NCBI RefSeq assembly: GCF_001679725.1
Contig: NZ_CP016282.1
Coordinates: forward strand, 2,604,001 to 2,668,000
Direction: 5' to 3'
Length of the DNA: 64,000 nt
Origin: Cryobacterium arcticum
GTDB taxonomy: Bacteria; Actinomycetota; Actinomycetes; Actinomycetales; Microbacteriaceae
In this document: in pieces, positions 19,083 to 28,291 of the stretch
Numbering within the stretch: position 1 is the stretch's first letter
How the letters are laid out: the number at the start of each line of letters is the position of its first letter
Position numbers and translations under genes: made by a program
Notes under the pieces: model-generated
Databases searched by the model: none
What the model was told of the DNA's origin: nothing
What the model saw: the letters and a program-made list of their open reading frames with translations, nothing else

Positions 19083-19340
19083 ATGGCTGACATGACTTCG
19101 CCCGCTTCCACCCCCACCTCCGCCCCCGGCGACATCCCCACGGTCGATTCGCTCAGCTACGAGCAGGCCAGGGACGAGCTGATCCGGGTGGTGTCGGTGC
19201 TCGAACAGGGCGGAACCACCCTCGAGGAGTCCCTCGCGCTCTGGGAACGCGGCGAGGCCCTCGCCACCCGCTGCGAGGAATGGCTGATCGGGGCCAAGGC
19301 TCGCCTGGACGCCGCCCGCGGAGCGGCCGCCGCGGAATGA
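19083..19340 (+). CDS. xseB: exodeoxyribonuclease VII small subunit
   Basis: XseB is the small helical partner of XseA. The 85-residue protein contains the family core [20 protein letters not shown] and the [14 protein letters not shown] helix. The ATG at 19083 begins 1 bp after the xseA stop; a second ATG at 19092 is possible. Its stop overlaps the next start (ATGA), suggesting translational coupling through the operon. Confidence 0.94.
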   Translation: MADMTSPASTPTSAPGDIPTVDSLSYEQARDELIRVVSVLEQGGTTLEESLALWERGEALATRCEEWLIGAKARLDAARGAAAAE

Positions 19341-20041
19341 GCCGCACCCCCCGAACCCCCCGTCCGGCACGCGCACCGCGGGTCGTCGCGGAGCTTGGCC
19401 GTCCGGAGACCGCCGAGGAGCGCGCCACGCGCCTCGCCACGAACTCCCGCAACTACCGGTCGCGGAAGACCATCAACAACCTGGTCTTCTCCCTGCTGGC
19501 GACCGTGGGCGCCGTCATCGTGCTCGTGCTCATCGTGCCGCGCAGCGACACCCCCCTCGACCGCGCGGTGGACTACACCGCGGTGGCCGAGCAGGTGCAA
19601 CGGGGTGTCGGCGAGCCGCTCGTGTCCCCCGCCCTACCGCCGGGATGGAGCGCCAACGCTGCCGAATGGCGCGCCGGCGGCAGCGACGGCGTGTCCAGCT
19701 GGTACATCGGACTGATCACGCCCCGGAACGAGTTCATCGGGCTCACCCAGGCCGTCAACGCGAACTCCACCTGGCTCGCCGAGCAGCTCAAGAAGGTCAG
19801 CTCCTCCGACACGATCACCATCGACGACGTGCAGTGGGACGTGTACCGCAACCCCGCTCCGGCCGCCGACCAGGGCAACTTCGAGTCGGCCCTCGTCACC
19901 GAGGCCGGCGACAGCACCTACCTGCTCATCGGCACCGCCGACGACGACGAACTCGCGGTCGTCGCCGGAGCGTTGTCCGGCCAGATCACCGCCAACCAAA
20001 CCGCCAACCAGACCGCCAACCAGTCAGGGGCCAGCCAATGA
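19337..20041 (+). CDS. DUF4245 membrane-anchored protein
   Basis: A 234-residue protein with a basic cytoplasmic N-terminus, one membrane helix (~52-73, [20 protein letters not shown]) and an extracytoplasmic domain. It matches the uncharacterised actinobacterial DUF4245 family, which is typically encoded between xseB and fumC or glpX. The C-terminus ends in three TANQ repeats encoded by exact 12-bp units. The start overlaps the xseB stop and the stop overlaps the carbonic anhydrase start. Function unknown. Confidence 0.88.
   Translation: MSRTPRTPRPARAPRVVAELGRPETAEERATRLATNSRNYRSRKTINNLVFSLLATVGAVIVLVLIVPRSDTPLDRAVDYTAVAEQVQRGVGEPLVSPALPPGWSANAAEWRAGGSDGVSSWYIGLITPRNEFIGLTQAVNANSTWLAEQLKKVSSSDTITIDDVQWDVYRNPAPAADQGNFESALVTEAGDSTYLLIGTADDDELAVVAGALSGQITANQTANQTANQSGASQ
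19988..20023 (+). repeat. 12-bp tandem repeat inside the DUF4245 gene
   Basis: ACCGCCAACCAR occurs three times in register and encodes [12 protein letters not shown] at the protein's C-terminus. The count could vary between strains by slippage. Confidence 0.85.
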
Positions 20042-20682
20042 CCACTCCTCCCTCCCTCAGCCCGGCCACAGTCTGGAACGATCTCGCCAGCGGAAACGAG
20101 CGGTTCGTGAACGGCGACCCGCAGCATCCGCGTCAGGACGTCGACCGGCGCGCGGAGACCGCCTTCGCCCAGACCCCGATGGCCGCCCTGTTCGGCTGCA
20201 GCGACTCCCGCTTGGCCGCCGAGATCATCTTCGACAAGGGCCTCGGCGACCTGTTCGTCGTCCGGAACGCCGGTCAGGTCATCTCCGACTCCGTCCTCGG
20301 CTCGCTGGAGTACGCCGTCGCCGTGCTCAAGGTTCCCCTCATCCTGGTTCTCGGCCACGACCGCTGCGGCGCCGTGCTGGCGGCCATCGACTCGCAGGGC
20401 CCGGACGCCGATCCGCTTCCCCCGCACATCGACAGCATCATCCAGAAGATCGTGCCGGCCGTGCGCCGGGTGGGCGGACCCACGACCGGGCCGCTCGACC
20501 CGGAGAGCGTCGACTCGTCACTGGTGGGCCGGGAGCACCTGCGGGACACCGTCGCCGAGCTGGTTCAGCGCTCCGAGATGATCAGCGCCGCCATCGCGGA
20601 AGGTACATTGGCTATCGTCGGCGCGAACTACCGGCTCCTCGAGGGCCGCGCCGAACCCGACATCGTCGTCGGCGTCGTTTAG
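20038..20682 (+). CDS. beta-class carbonic anhydrase
   Basis: Zinc enzyme interconverting CO2 and bicarbonate. The 214-residue protein has the metal and catalytic residues of the beta class: Cys54 with the Asp56/Arg58 dyad (GCSDSR), and His107 and Cys110 (GHDRC). The [19 protein letters not shown] segment is also typical. The start overlaps the DUF4245 stop (ATGA). The surrounding operon suggests a housekeeping role supplying bicarbonate. Confidence 0.95.
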   Translation: MTTPPSLSPATVWNDLASGNERFVNGDPQHPRQDVDRRAETAFAQTPMAALFGCSDSRLAAEIIFDKGLGDLFVVRNAGQVISDSVLGSLEYAVAVLKVPLILVLGHDRCGAVLAAIDSQGPDADPLPPHIDSIIQKIVPAVRRVGGPTTGPLDPESVDSSLVGREHLRDTVAELVQRSEMISAAIAEGTLAIVGANYRLLEGRAEPDIVVGVV

Positions 20683-20723
20683 GCGCTGCGAGCTTCTTCT
20701 CCAATCGAAAGGTAAGACACACC

Positions 20724-22142
20724 GTGGTGGACACTTCAACTCAGGCCGGGACATCCAGCTACCGGATCGAACACGACACGATGGGCGAGGTGCGGGTGCC
20801 GGTTGCGGCGCTCTACGGCGCGCAGACCCAGCGCGCGGTGGAGAACTTCCCGATCTCGGGCTCCGTGCTCGAGTCGGCCCAGATCGCCGCCCTTGCGCGC
20901 ATCAAGAAGTCCGCGGCCCTGGCCAACGCCCGCCTGGGTGTGCTCGACGCGGCCATCGCCGACGCCATCGCCGCGGCGGCCGACGAGGTCATCACCGGCC
21001 GGTACGACTCCGAGTTCCCGATCGACGTGTACCAGACCGGCAGCGGCACCTCCTCGAACATGAACATGAACGAGGTCCTCGCGACCCTCGCCACCCGCAG
21101 CCTCGGCAGCCCCGTGCACCCCAACGACCACGTCAACGCGTCGCAGTCCAGCAACGACGTGTTCCCCACCTCGGTGCACATCGCCGTCACGAGCGCCCTC
21201 ATCGACGACCTGATCCCGGCGCTCGACCACCTCGCCGTGGCGTTCGAGGTCAAGGCCGAGCTGTGGGCCACGGCCGTCAAGGCCGGCCGCACCCACCTGA
21301 TGGATGCGACGCCCGTCACCCTGGGCCAGGAATTCGGCGGCTACGCCCGCCAGATGCGCCTCGGCATCGAGCGGGTGCGCACCGCGCTCCCCCGCGTCGC
21401 CGAGGTGCCGTTGGGCGGCACCGCCGTCGGCACCGGCATCAACACCCCGGCCGGCTTCCCGCAGCTCGTGATCGAGCTGCTCACCCTCGAGACCGAGTTG
21501 CCGATCACCGAGGCGATCGACCACTTCGAGGCGCAGGCCAACCGCGACGGCCTCGTCGATGCCTCCGGCGCCCTCCGCACCATCGCGGTGGGCCTGACCA
21601 AGATCTGCAACGACCTGCGCTGGATGGGCTCCGGCCCCAACACCGGCATCGGCGAGCTCAGTATCCCCGACCTGCAGCCGGGGTCCTCGATCATGCCGGG
21701 CAAGGTCAACCCGGTCATCCCCGAGGCTGTGCTGATGGTCTGCTCCCGCGTGATCGGCAACGACGCCACGATCGCCTGGTCGGGTGCGTCCGGCGCCTTC
21801 GAACTCAACGTCGCCATCCCCGTGATGGGCACGGCGCTGCTCGAGTCGATCCGGCTGCTCGCCAACGGCGCCCGGGTGCTCGCCGACAAGACCGTCGACG
21901 GCCTCGAGGCCAACCTGGAGCGGGCCCGCGCGCTGGCCGAGTCGTCGCCGTCGATCGTGACGCCGCTGAACCGGGTGATCGGCTACGAGGCCGCCGCCAA
22001 GGTCGCCAAGCACTCCGTGGCCCAGGGCCTCACGGTGCGGGAGGCCGTCATCGACCTCGGCTTCGTGGAGCGCGGCGAGGTCACCCTCGAGCAGCTCGAT
22101 GTGGCGCTCGACGTGCTGAGCATGACGCGGCCGCCGCGGTAG
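20724..22142 (+). CDS. fumC: class II fumarate hydratase
   Basis: Converts fumarate and L-malate in the TCA cycle. The 472-residue protein has the fumarase/aspartase superfamily motifs: [14 protein letters not shown], the catalytic-acid region [30 protein letters not shown], and the signature [12 protein letters not shown] near residue 320. It starts at GTG (20724), with another GTG in frame 3 nt later; AAAGG lies upstream. It ends the xseA-to-fumC run and is followed by a strong hairpin. Confidence 0.97.
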   Translation: MVDTSTQAGTSSYRIEHDTMGEVRVPVAALYGAQTQRAVENFPISGSVLESAQIAALARIKKSAALANARLGVLDAAIADAIAAAADEVITGRYDSEFPIDVYQTGSGTSSNMNMNEVLATLATRSLGSPVHPNDHVNASQSSNDVFPTSVHIAVTSALIDDLIPALDHLAVAFEVKAELWATAVKAGRTHLMDATPVTLGQEFGGYARQMRLGIERVRTALPRVAEVPLGGTAVGTGINTPAGFPQLVIELLTLETELPITEAIDHFEAQANRDGLVDASGALRTIAVGLTKICNDLRWMGSGPNTGIGELSIPDLQPGSSIMPGKVNPVIPEAVLMVCSRVIGNDATIAWSGASGAFELNVAIPVMGTALLESIRLLANGARVLADKTVDGLEANLERARALAESSPSIVTPLNRVIGYEAAAKVAKHSVAQGLTVREAVIDLGFVERGEVTLEQLDVALDVLSMTRPPR

Positions 22143-22151
22143 GTTCGCGCG

Positions 22152-22197
22152 GAAGAGGGGCGAAACGGATGCTGACGCATCCGGTTCGCCCCTCTTC
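22152..22197. terminator. long hairpin between convergent fumC and phoH
   Basis: Two 21-nt arms (GAAGAGGGGCGAA... and its complement) pair with a single mismatch around a TGAC loop. It lies between two convergent genes and lacks a U-tract on either side, which is common for actinobacterial terminators. Confidence 0.8.
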
Positions 22198-22217
22198 GCT
22201 GGTGTTGGTCAGCGCTG

Positions 22218-23582
22218 TCAGGCCAGCTCGTTGCCCTCCAGCATCTCCGTGACCAGGGCGGCGATCGCGCTGCGCTCCGACCGGGTGAGCGTCATGTGGG
22301 CGAACAGCGGGTGACCCTTGAGCGTCTCGATCACGCTGGCGACCCCGTCGAAGCGGCCCACCCGCAGGTTGTCGCGCTGCGCCACATCGTGCGTGAGCAC
22401 CACCCGCGAGTTCTGCCCGATGCGGCTGAGCACCGTCAAGAGCACGTTCCGCTCCAGGGACTGGGCCTCGTCGACGATCACGAAGGCGTCGTGCAGGCTG
22501 CGGCCGCGGATGTGGGTGAGCGGCAGCACCTCGAGGATGCCGCGTTCGACGACCTCTTCGAGCACGTTCTCGCTCACCAGCGCGCCGAGGGTGTCGAAGA
22601 CTGCCTGGCCCCACGGGCCCATCTTCTCCTGCGCGTCGCCGGGCAGGTAGCCGAGCTCCTGGCCGCCGACCGCGTAGAGCGGCCGGAACACCATGATCTT
22701 GCGGTGCTGCTGGCGCTCCAGCACGGCTTCCAGGCCGGCGCAGAGGGCCAGCGCGGACTTCCCCGTTCCCGCTCGCCCTCCCAACGACAGGATGCCGATC
22801 TCCGGGTCGAGCAGCAGGTCGATCGCCAGGCGCTGCTCGGCCGAACGGCCGTGCAGGCCGAACAGGTCGCGGTCGCCGCGCACCAGCCGCAGCTCGCCCC
22901 GCCCGGTGACCCTGCCGAGCGCGGAGCCGCGGTCGGAGTGGATGACCAGGCCGGTGTTGACCGGCATGTCCTGCACGAGACGGGTCTGCAGCGACTCCGT
23001 GTCGTAGAGGTCGTTCACCTGCTCGGCGCTCAGGGTGATCTCGTCCATGCCCGTCCAGCCGGAATCCACGGCCAGCTCGTGCCGGTACTCGTCCGCGGCC
23101 AGGCCGATCGACGCGGCCTTCACCCGCAGCGGCAGGTCTTTGGAGACCACGGTGACGGCAAGCCCGTCGTTGGCCAGGTTCATGGCCACGGCGAGGATGC
23201 GCGAGTCGTTGTCGCCCAGTTGCAGGCCGCTGGGCAGCACCGACATGTTCGAGTGGTTGAGTTCGACCCTGAGGCTGCCGCCGTCCCCGACCGGGATGGC
23301 GAAGTCGAGTCGTTCGTGTTTCACCCGGAGTTCGTCGAGGTACCGCAGCGCCTGACGGGCGAAGTACCCGATCTCCGGGTCGTTGCGCTTGGACTCCAGC
23401 TCCGTGATGACCACGACGGGCAGCACCACGGCATGCTCGGCGAAACGGAAGATGGCCTTGGGATCGGACAGGAGAACCGAGGTGTCCAGCACGAAGGTGC
23501 GCTCGGTTTGGTCGACCCCTGACGGTGTCTGCTCCGCGTTCCGGAGATCTGTGTTCAGGTAGTCGGTTCGATTAGCGGTCAC
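22218..23582 (-). CDS. PhoH family protein with N-terminal PIN domain (PhoH2-like)
   Basis: The N-terminal part is a PIN-type RNase domain ([12 protein letters not shown], then [13 protein letters not shown], then [10 protein letters not shown] with conserved acids). The C-terminal part is a PhoH ATPase with Walker A ([13 protein letters not shown]) and [11 protein letters not shown] as Walker B. This PIN-PhoH fusion is the PhoH2 type, characterised in mycobacteria as an RNA helicase/RNase. The GTG at 23582 with GGGAG upstream gives 454 residues; an upstream GTG at 23633 is also in frame. A 7-bp hairpin lies just before the chosen start. Confidence 0.9.
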   Translation of the reverse strand: MTANRTDYLNTDLRNAEQTPSGVDQTERTFVLDTSVLLSDPKAIFRFAEHAVVLPVVVITELESKRNDPEIGYFARQALRYLDELRVKHERLDFAIPVGDGGSLRVELNHSNMSVLPSGLQLGDNDSRILAVAMNLANDGLAVTVVSKDLPLRVKAASIGLAADEYRHELAVDSGWTGMDEITLSAEQVNDLYDTESLQTRLVQDMPVNTGLVIHSDRGSALGRVTGRGELRLVRGDRDLFGLHGRSAEQRLAIDLLLDPEIGILSLGGRAGTGKSALALCAGLEAVLERQQHRKIMVFRPLYAVGGQELGYLPGDAQEKMGPWGQAVFDTLGALVSENVLEEVVERGILEVLPLTHIRGRSLHDAFVIVDEAQSLERNVLLTVLSRIGQNSRVVLTHDVAQRDNLRVGRFDGVASVIETLKGHPLFAHMTLTRSERSAIAALVTEMLEGNELA

Positions 23583-23595
23583 AACCACTCCCACC

Positions 23596-23613
23596 CCGCA
23601 CCGTGAGGTGCGG
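23596..23613. promoter_or_regulatory. perfect hairpin just upstream of phoH
   Basis: CCGCACC and GGTGCGG pair exactly around a GTGA loop, 14 nt before the GTG start at 23582. If transcribed, it would sit beside the ribosome-binding site and could tune translation. Confidence 0.5.
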
Positions 23614-23680
23614 ATTTGTTGGCGAGCGACCACAAGCTTTTTTCTCGAGCCGTACTTATGTGGCCGTCTCGATCAGGTGC

Positions 23681-23704
23681 CGTACCTGATGAGTCGAAGG
23701 TACG
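23681..23704. promoter_or_regulatory. inverted repeat upstream of phoH
   Basis: CGTACCT (23681-23687) and AGGTACG (23698-23704) are exact inverted repeats with a 10-nt spacer, about 100 bp before phoH. It could be a regulator site or part of the terminator region of the class V aminotransferase gene that precedes phoH on the same strand. Confidence 0.4.
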
Positions 23705-23791
23705 TCGATCGGCCGACAATTGGAAAGGCGACACGCCCAACGTCATCAGACGTTAATCCGGGCGGAACCGGATGCGAATACGTGCCGCGGC

Positions 23792-24955
23792 TTAGTACCG
23801 GGCGGCCGCGGTGTACGCGACGAAGGCGCCGCGGAGCATGTCCACGGTCTCCTCGGCGAGTCGCGCGTGGGTGCTCAGCCGCACGCTGCCGGACCGCACA
23901 GTGGTCGTGAGGCCGTGGTTGTGCAGGGCGGCGCCCAGCGCGGTCAGGCGTTCGGCCGGCGGCTGCAGCACGACCATGCCGGCGCGTTCCCGCGCATCGC
24001 GGGAGCTGGCCACACCGATGCCGAATTCGTCGGCCAGGTCGATCAGGCGTTCGGTGTTGGCCGCGACGGCACTCTCGATGACGTCCACGCCCACGGCCTG
24101 GATCTCCTCGAGCGCGCTCGCGAACCTCGCCTGGGCGATCCCGTCGGCGTTCGTGACCCCGAACGCCGCCGCGGCGCGCACGGGCGGCGGCACGTCGTCC
24201 CACGGCAGCTCGTCCGAGCCGGCCGGCATGGTGCCGGTGAAGCCGCTCATCACCGGGGTGAGGCGCTCGACGGCCCGGTCGCTCAGGGCGAGGAAACCGG
24301 TGCCCCACCCGGCCCTGGCCCATTTCTGTCCGCCGGAGGCGACCACATCCGCTACCTCGTAGGCGGCGTCGACCACGCCGAAGCCCTGGATGGCGTCGAC
24401 GATGAGCAGTCGGTCGCCGATGACCTGGCGGATGCCCTCCAGGTCGGTGCGGAATCCCGTGCGGGAGTCGACCAGGCTCACGGCCACCGCGACGGTGCCC
24501 GGCGTGAGCTGGTCGCGCACCTGCCGCGGGGTGACCTGGCCGGCGCGCTCGGATGTCGTCCCGGCCTCGAGCCAGAGCGGCGTGGCGACGTGCAGGGCCT
24601 CCGCGGCGCGCATGGCCGCGAACGGCAGGCTGGGGAAGTCGGCCGGCGAGAGCAGCACATCGCCGGTCAGGCCGAACATGGCGTGCATGAGGCCCATGCT
24701 GGTGTTCGGTTGCGCCACGACCTGGTCGGCGCGGAACCGGGTGAGCGCGGCGACGGCCGCGCGCATCCGCAGGTCCTGCCCACCGAAGTGGCCGAGGCTG
24801 CCGTAGCGGGCGCGCGCGAGGATCTCGCCCTGTCCGAGACTCTCGGCGAGGACGGCGCGGGAGAGCGGTCCGATCCGGCCGTAGTCCAGGTAGCCGGGGT
24901 CTTCGGTGAAGCCGTCCAGGTAGGAGGCCGTGAGAGCCGGCTCTGCCGGCCTCAT
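23792..24955 (-). CDS. class V PLP-dependent aminotransferase-fold enzyme
   Basis: A 387-residue fold-type I PLP enzyme. Near the N-terminus is YLDYGRIGPLSRAV; the pocket has LLIVDAIQGFG, with the Asp that contacts the PLP nitrogen, and the Schiff-base lysine lies in VVASGGQKWARAG. Class V members include cysteine desulfurases, kynureninases and isopenicillin-N-epimerase-like enzymes; no Cys-bearing desulfurase loop is seen, so the reaction is unassigned. It starts within the stop codon of the prenyltransferase gene (4-bp overlap) and is probably cotranscribed with it. Confidence 0.85.
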   Translation of the reverse strand: MRPAEPALTASYLDGFTEDPGYLDYGRIGPLSRAVLAESLGQGEILARARYGSLGHFGGQDLRMRAAVAALTRFRADQVVAQPNTSMGLMHAMFGLTGDVLLSPADFPSLPFAAMRAAEALHVATPLWLEAGTTSERAGQVTPRQVRDQLTPGTVAVAVSLVDSRTGFRTDLEGIRQVIGDRLLIVDAIQGFGVVDAAYEVADVVASGGQKWARAGWGTGFLALSDRAVERLTPVMSGFTGTMPAGSDELPWDDVPPPVRAAAAFGVTNADGIAQARFASALEEIQAVGVDVIESAVAANTERLIDLADEFGIGVASSRDARERAGMVVLQPPAERLTALGAALHNHGLTTTVRSGSVRLSTHARLAEETVDMLRGAFVAYTAAARY

Positions 24956-25737
24956 CCGCCGAACCTGCGGTGCCGTTTGGCGAAGTCGCGCAGGGCCCGC
25001 AGGAAGTCCACCTGGCGCAGGTCCGGGCCGAGCGCCTCGACGAAGTAGAACTCGCTGTGTGCGCTCTGCCAGAGCATGAAATCGCTCAGCCGCTGCTCGC
25101 CCGAGGTGCGGATCACCAGGTCGGGGTCGGGCTGGCCGCCCGTGTACAGGTGCTGGCCGATGAGCTCGGGGGTGAGGGTCTCGGCGAGGTCCTCGAGGGT
25201 GCCACCGTGGGCGTGGTGGGTGGCGACGATGCTGCGCATGGCGTCGGTGATCTCGGTGCGACCGCCGTACCCCACGGCGAGGTTCACGTGCAGACCCCGA
25301 TGGTCGCTCGTGCGGGCCTCCGCGGCGCTCAGGGCGGCCTCGAGCGGCCCGGGCAGGCACTTCTTCGACCCGACCTGCTGCACCCGCCAGTCCCGATAGT
25401 GCGAGAGGTCCTCGGCGAGGTCGGCGATGATCTCGAAGAGGGCGTCGAGCTCCTCGGTGGGCCGTTGGGTGAGGTTGTCGGCCGAGAGCAGGTACAGCGT
25501 CACGACGGAGATGCCCAGGTCGTCGCACCACTCGAGGAATTCGCGCATCTTCGCGGCCCCGGCGCGGTGCCCGTGGGCGGCGGAGTCGTAGCCGAGCTGC
25601 TTGGCCCAGCGCCGGTTGCCGTCGATGATCATGGCGACGTGGCGGGGCAGGACCGCCGACGTCAGCCCGCGGCGAAGCCGCCGCTGGTAGACCCGGTAGA
25701 GGAGTCCGCGTCCGAGGGTGATTTGCCGCATGTGCAC
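24952..25737 (-). CDS. uppS: cis-prenyltransferase (isoprenyl/polyprenyl diphosphate synthase, UppS family)
   Basis: Elongates allylic diphosphates with IPP in cis, supplying lipid carriers for cell-wall synthesis. The 261-residue protein has HVAMIIDGNRRWAKQ with the catalytic Asp, the VTLYLLSADNL region, and RTSGEQRLSDFMLWQ plus EFYF for IPP binding. Actinobacteria often have two such enzymes with different chain lengths; which one this is cannot be decided. GTG 25737 and ATG 25731 are possible starts; TAGCGT 6 nt before the GTG favours a leaderless start there. It is divergent from the hemolysin III-type gene. Confidence 0.92.
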   Translation of the reverse strand: MHMRQITLGRGLLYRVYQRRLRRGLTSAVLPRHVAMIIDGNRRWAKQLGYDSAAHGHRAGAAKMREFLEWCDDLGISVVTLYLLSADNLTQRPTEELDALFEIIADLAEDLSHYRDWRVQQVGSKKCLPGPLEAALSAAEARTSDHRGLHVNLAVGYGGRTEITDAMRSIVATHHAHGGTLEDLAETLTPELIGQHLYTGGQPDPDLVIRTSGEQRLSDFMLWQSAHSEFYFVEALGPDLRQVDFLRALRDFAKRHRRFGG

Positions 25738-25743
25738 ACAGTT

Positions 25744-25749
25744 ACGCTA
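25744..25749 (-). promoter_or_regulatory. candidate -10 for leaderless uppS
   Basis: TAGCGT (minus strand, 25749-25744) ends 6 nt before the GTG at 25737. No Shine-Dalgarno sequence is visible for this gene. Confidence 0.35.
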
Positions 25750-25795
25750 ACCCAATCCGGCCCGCGTCCGCGCCGCGCACCCCGCTGGGCTGCCG

Positions 25796-25801
25796 TATCC
25801 T
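25796..25801 (+). promoter_or_regulatory. candidate -10 for leaderless hemolysin III-type gene
   Basis: TATCCT ends 6 nt before the ATG at 25808, and no Shine-Dalgarno sequence is present. Confidence 0.35.
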
Positions 25802-25807
25802 GACAGC

Positions 25808-26509
25808 ATGGCCCCCTCGGACGACATCCCGAATCTTCCCCTGCTCGAAGACGAGATCGAGCACCCCGTCCCCGAGAAGCCGACCTGGCGGGGCTGGATC
25901 CACGCGGGGACGTTCCCGGTCACCATCGTGGCCGGCATCATCCTCTTGCTGGCGGCGGACGGCCCGGCGGCCAAGTGGAGTTCGGCGGTCTTCGTGGCCA
26001 GTTCGATGCTGCTCTTCGGCAACTCGGCGCTGTACCACCGCTTCACCTGGCAGCCGCGCACGCGCCTGCTGCTCAAGCGCATCGACCACGCCAACATCTT
26101 CCTGCTGATCGCCGGGTCGTACACGCCCATCACGGTGCTGGCGTTGCCGCCGGACAAGGCCGTGCTGCTGCTGTCCCTGGTCTGGGGCGGCGCGCTGCTC
26201 GGCATCGCCTTCCGGGTGTTCTGGATCAACGCTCCGCGCTGGCTCTACGTGCCGCTGTACCTGGCGCTGGGCTGGGGCGCGCTGATGTTCATCGTCGACT
26301 TCTTCCAGGCCGACGCCCTGATGATGACGCTGATCATGATCGGCGGGCTCTGCTACTCGGTCGGCGCCGTCGTCTACGGCCTCAAGAAGCCCAACCCGAT
26401 CCCCGGGGTCTTCGGATTCCACGAGATCTTCCACGCACTGACCGTGGTGGCGTTCCTCTGCCACTGGGTCGCGATCCTGATCATCGCGACGCATCCGCTC
26501 TACCCGTAG
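25808..26509 (+). CDS. trhA: hemolysin III / PAQR family membrane protein (Trh)
   Basis: A 233-residue protein with seven hydrophobic segments. It carries the family motifs SSMLLFGNSALYHRF after the second helix, RIDHANIFLLIAGSYTP in the middle and GFHEIFHALTVVAF near the C-terminus, which supply the conserved His residues. Bacterial members were named for hemolytic activity in Bacillus and have been linked to membrane energetics; the physiological role here is unproven. Confidence 0.93.
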   Translation: MAPSDDIPNLPLLEDEIEHPVPEKPTWRGWIHAGTFPVTIVAGIILLLAADGPAAKWSSAVFVASSMLLFGNSALYHRFTWQPRTRLLLKRIDHANIFLLIAGSYTPITVLALPPDKAVLLLSLVWGGALLGIAFRVFWINAPRWLYVPLYLALGWGALMFIVDFFQADALMMTLIMIGGLCYSVGAVVYGLKKPNPIPGVFGFHEIFHALTVVAFLCHWVAILIIATHPLYP

Positions 26510-26513
26510 GGCT

Positions 26514-26783
26514 CTAGCGGTCGTCGGCCTTCTTCTCGTCGCCCGCTGCGGCGTCACGCTCGGCGACCTCGGCCGCCAGGCGCTCCTGCATCTCGGCACG
26601 ATAGTTGGTTCGCCGGATGCGCCGGGCCAGGTCCATGCCCAGCAGCAGCGTCACCGCCGCGACGAAGAAGATCGCGAAGAAGCCCCACGGGCCCGGTGTG
26701 ACGGTGTCGGGGTTGAACTCCGGCGGAGGGGTGTTCGAGAGGATGAAGTCGAGCACCGGGGACAGGGCGGGCATGACACTCAT
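26514..26783 (-). CDS. small single-pass membrane protein downstream of mca
   Basis: An 89-residue protein with one hydrophobic helix (~32-53, GFFAIFFVAAVTLLLGMDLA) followed by a charged helical cytoplasmic tail ending EKKADDR. Not recognised as a named family, but small membrane proteins in this position beside mca are common in Microbacteriaceae. Its start overlaps the mca stop (4 bp), so it is translated from the same message. Confidence 0.75.
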   Translation of the reverse strand: MSVMPALSPVLDFILSNTPPPEFNPDTVTPGPWGFFAIFFVAAVTLLLGMDLARRIRRTNYRAEMQERLAAEVAERDAAAGDEKKADDR

Positions 26784-27649
26784 GCGTCGACCGTGTCGGT
26801 GACGCCCGCGAAGAGATCGGATTCGGGCATGACGGTGTCAACTTTCGATTCGATGAGCTGGAAGTCCTCATAGGGCCAGGCCTTGCGCACCATGTCATTC
26901 GGCCAGAAGAAGAAGCTGCTCGTGGGCGAGACCTGGCTGGCGTGCGCCTTGAGGGCCTCATCGCGCACCTCGAGGAAATCGCCGATGGGCACGTGCGTGG
27001 TCGCCAGGTTCGGGTACTCGCTCATGCGCTCCCTGGCGCTGGCGAGCGGCTCGAGCAGGTCGGAATCCGGCTCGGTGACGCTCAGCTCGAGGTACATGGC
27101 GTCCATGCGTTCGAGGTTGAAGATCCGGTCGTAGTAGAGCTTCTCGATCTGCCACGCCGGACCGGCGTCCGGGTACCGGTCAGGGTCCGCTGCGGCGCGG
27201 AAGGCCTCCAGCGACACCTCGTGGGTACGGATGTGGTCGGGGTGCGGGTAGCCGCCGTTCTCGTCGTAGGTGATCAGCACCTGCGGGCGGAACTCACGGA
27301 CGATGCGCACCAACGGCTCGGCCGAGACCTCCAGCGGCACGTCCGCGAAGGAGTTCTTGGGCACCCCGCCGTCGTCCTGCATGCCGGAGTCCTGGTAGCC
27401 GAGCCAGCGGTGCTGGATGCCCAGCGCCTTCTGCGCGGCCGCCATCTCCAGGCGCCGGAGACCGGACAGGTCCCGTTCCGCCATGGCCAGGTGGGTCAGG
27501 TCCTCGTTGAGGATGCTGCCCCGCTCGCCACCGGTGCAACTCACCACGAGCACCTCGGCTCCGAGGCTCCGGTAGTACGCGTATGTTGCGGCGCCCTTGC
27601 TCGACTCGTCGTCGGGATGGGCGTGCACTGCCAAGAGCCGCAGCGTCAT
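26780..27649 (-). CDS. mca: mycothiol S-conjugate amidase
   Basis: Mca cleaves mycothiol conjugates during detoxification, releasing a mercapturic acid for export. The 289-residue zinc enzyme has AHPDDES (10-16) with the zinc-binding His/Asp, TGGERGSILN, the YPHPDHIRTH motif with the third zinc ligand, and Lys18 right after the first motif, a residue that separates Mca from the related deacetylase MshB. A GAGGAG lies before the ATG. Its presence indicates a mycothiol-using actinobacterium. DUF4307 is divergent, a conserved pairing. Confidence 0.93.
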   Translation of the reverse strand: MTLRLLAVHAHPDDESSKGAATYAYYRSLGAEVLVVSCTGGERGSILNEDLTHLAMAERDLSGLRRLEMAAAQKALGIQHRWLGYQDSGMQDDGGVPKNSFADVPLEVSAEPLVRIVREFRPQVLITYDENGGYPHPDHIRTHEVSLEAFRAAADPDRYPDAGPAWQIEKLYYDRIFNLERMDAMYLELSVTEPDSDLLEPLASARERMSEYPNLATTHVPIGDFLEVRDEALKAHASQVSPTSSFFFWPNDMVRKAWPYEDFQLIESKVDTVMPESDLFAGVTDTVDA

Positions 27650-27719
27650 GAAACTCCTCAGAAATGCCAGCTAACCTTGGGTACAAGCCTAATCGTTGAA
27701 GAGTGAGTGTGGAGTCTGA

Positions 27720-28121
27720 GTGGCCGTGAGCAGCAATCTCGACAAACGCTATGGGCGAACCCCCGGCACCCGGCTTCGTGACCGGCGGGTGTTGTGGATC
27801 GTCGCCGGCGCGTTCGCGGTGATCCTCACGGCCTGGGTGGTCTGGGCCGGTCTGGACGGCGCCGGGCCCTCGATCGAGGCCAGGGACACCCGGCACAGCA
27901 TCATCGACGAGAACACCATCAGTGTCACCTTCGAGGTGTCGGTGCCCAGCGGCACCCCCTCCAGCTGCGCGGTGCAGGCCCTCAACGAGAGCTTCACTGT
28001 CGTGGGGTGGAAGGTCATCGACGTGCCGCCGTCGGACCAGTACACCCGGTCGTTCACCGAGGTACTGCACACCACCGAACTGAGCAATACCGGATTGATT
28101 TACCGCTGCTGGTTGACCTAG
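27720..28121 (+). CDS. DUF4307 single-pass membrane protein
   Basis: A 133-residue protein with a basic N-terminus (DKRYGRTPGTRLRDRR), one membrane helix (~22-42) and an extracytoplasmic domain ending in RCWLT. It matches the uncharacterised DUF4307 family encoded beside mca in actinobacteria. The start is GTG at 27720; another GTG two codons later is possible. Function unknown. Confidence 0.85.
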   Translation: MAVSSNLDKRYGRTPGTRLRDRRVLWIVAGAFAVILTAWVVWAGLDGAGPSIEARDTRHSIIDENTISVTFEVSVPSGTPSSCAVQALNESFTVVGWKVIDVPPSDQYTRSFTEVLHTTELSNTGLIYRCWLT

Positions 28122-28133
28122 ACTGATGTATTC

Positions 28134-28153
28134 GCCCTGACAGCTGTCGGGGC
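28134..28153. terminator. hairpin after the DUF4307 gene
   Basis: GCCCTGACA and TGTCGGGGC pair (one wobble) around a very short loop, 12 nt after the stop. No T-run follows, so terminator function is uncertain. Confidence 0.45.
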
Positions 28154-28291
28154 GTCAGTTGTATTCCAGCTGAACCCGGCCTACGGCCGCCACAGCCCAG
28201 GGCCGCCACACCGACTGTTGTCGCCATGCGGCGGCACCATCGGCGCACTATCTGCCGGCGCTTCACCGATCCGCACGAGAAGGAGAGAACC

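Noticed and set aside
16267..19095. 942-codon plus-strand frame spanning ispH and xseA
   Set aside because: It covers two well-supported genes in other frames and has low-complexity Arg/Ala/Pro composition without motifs.
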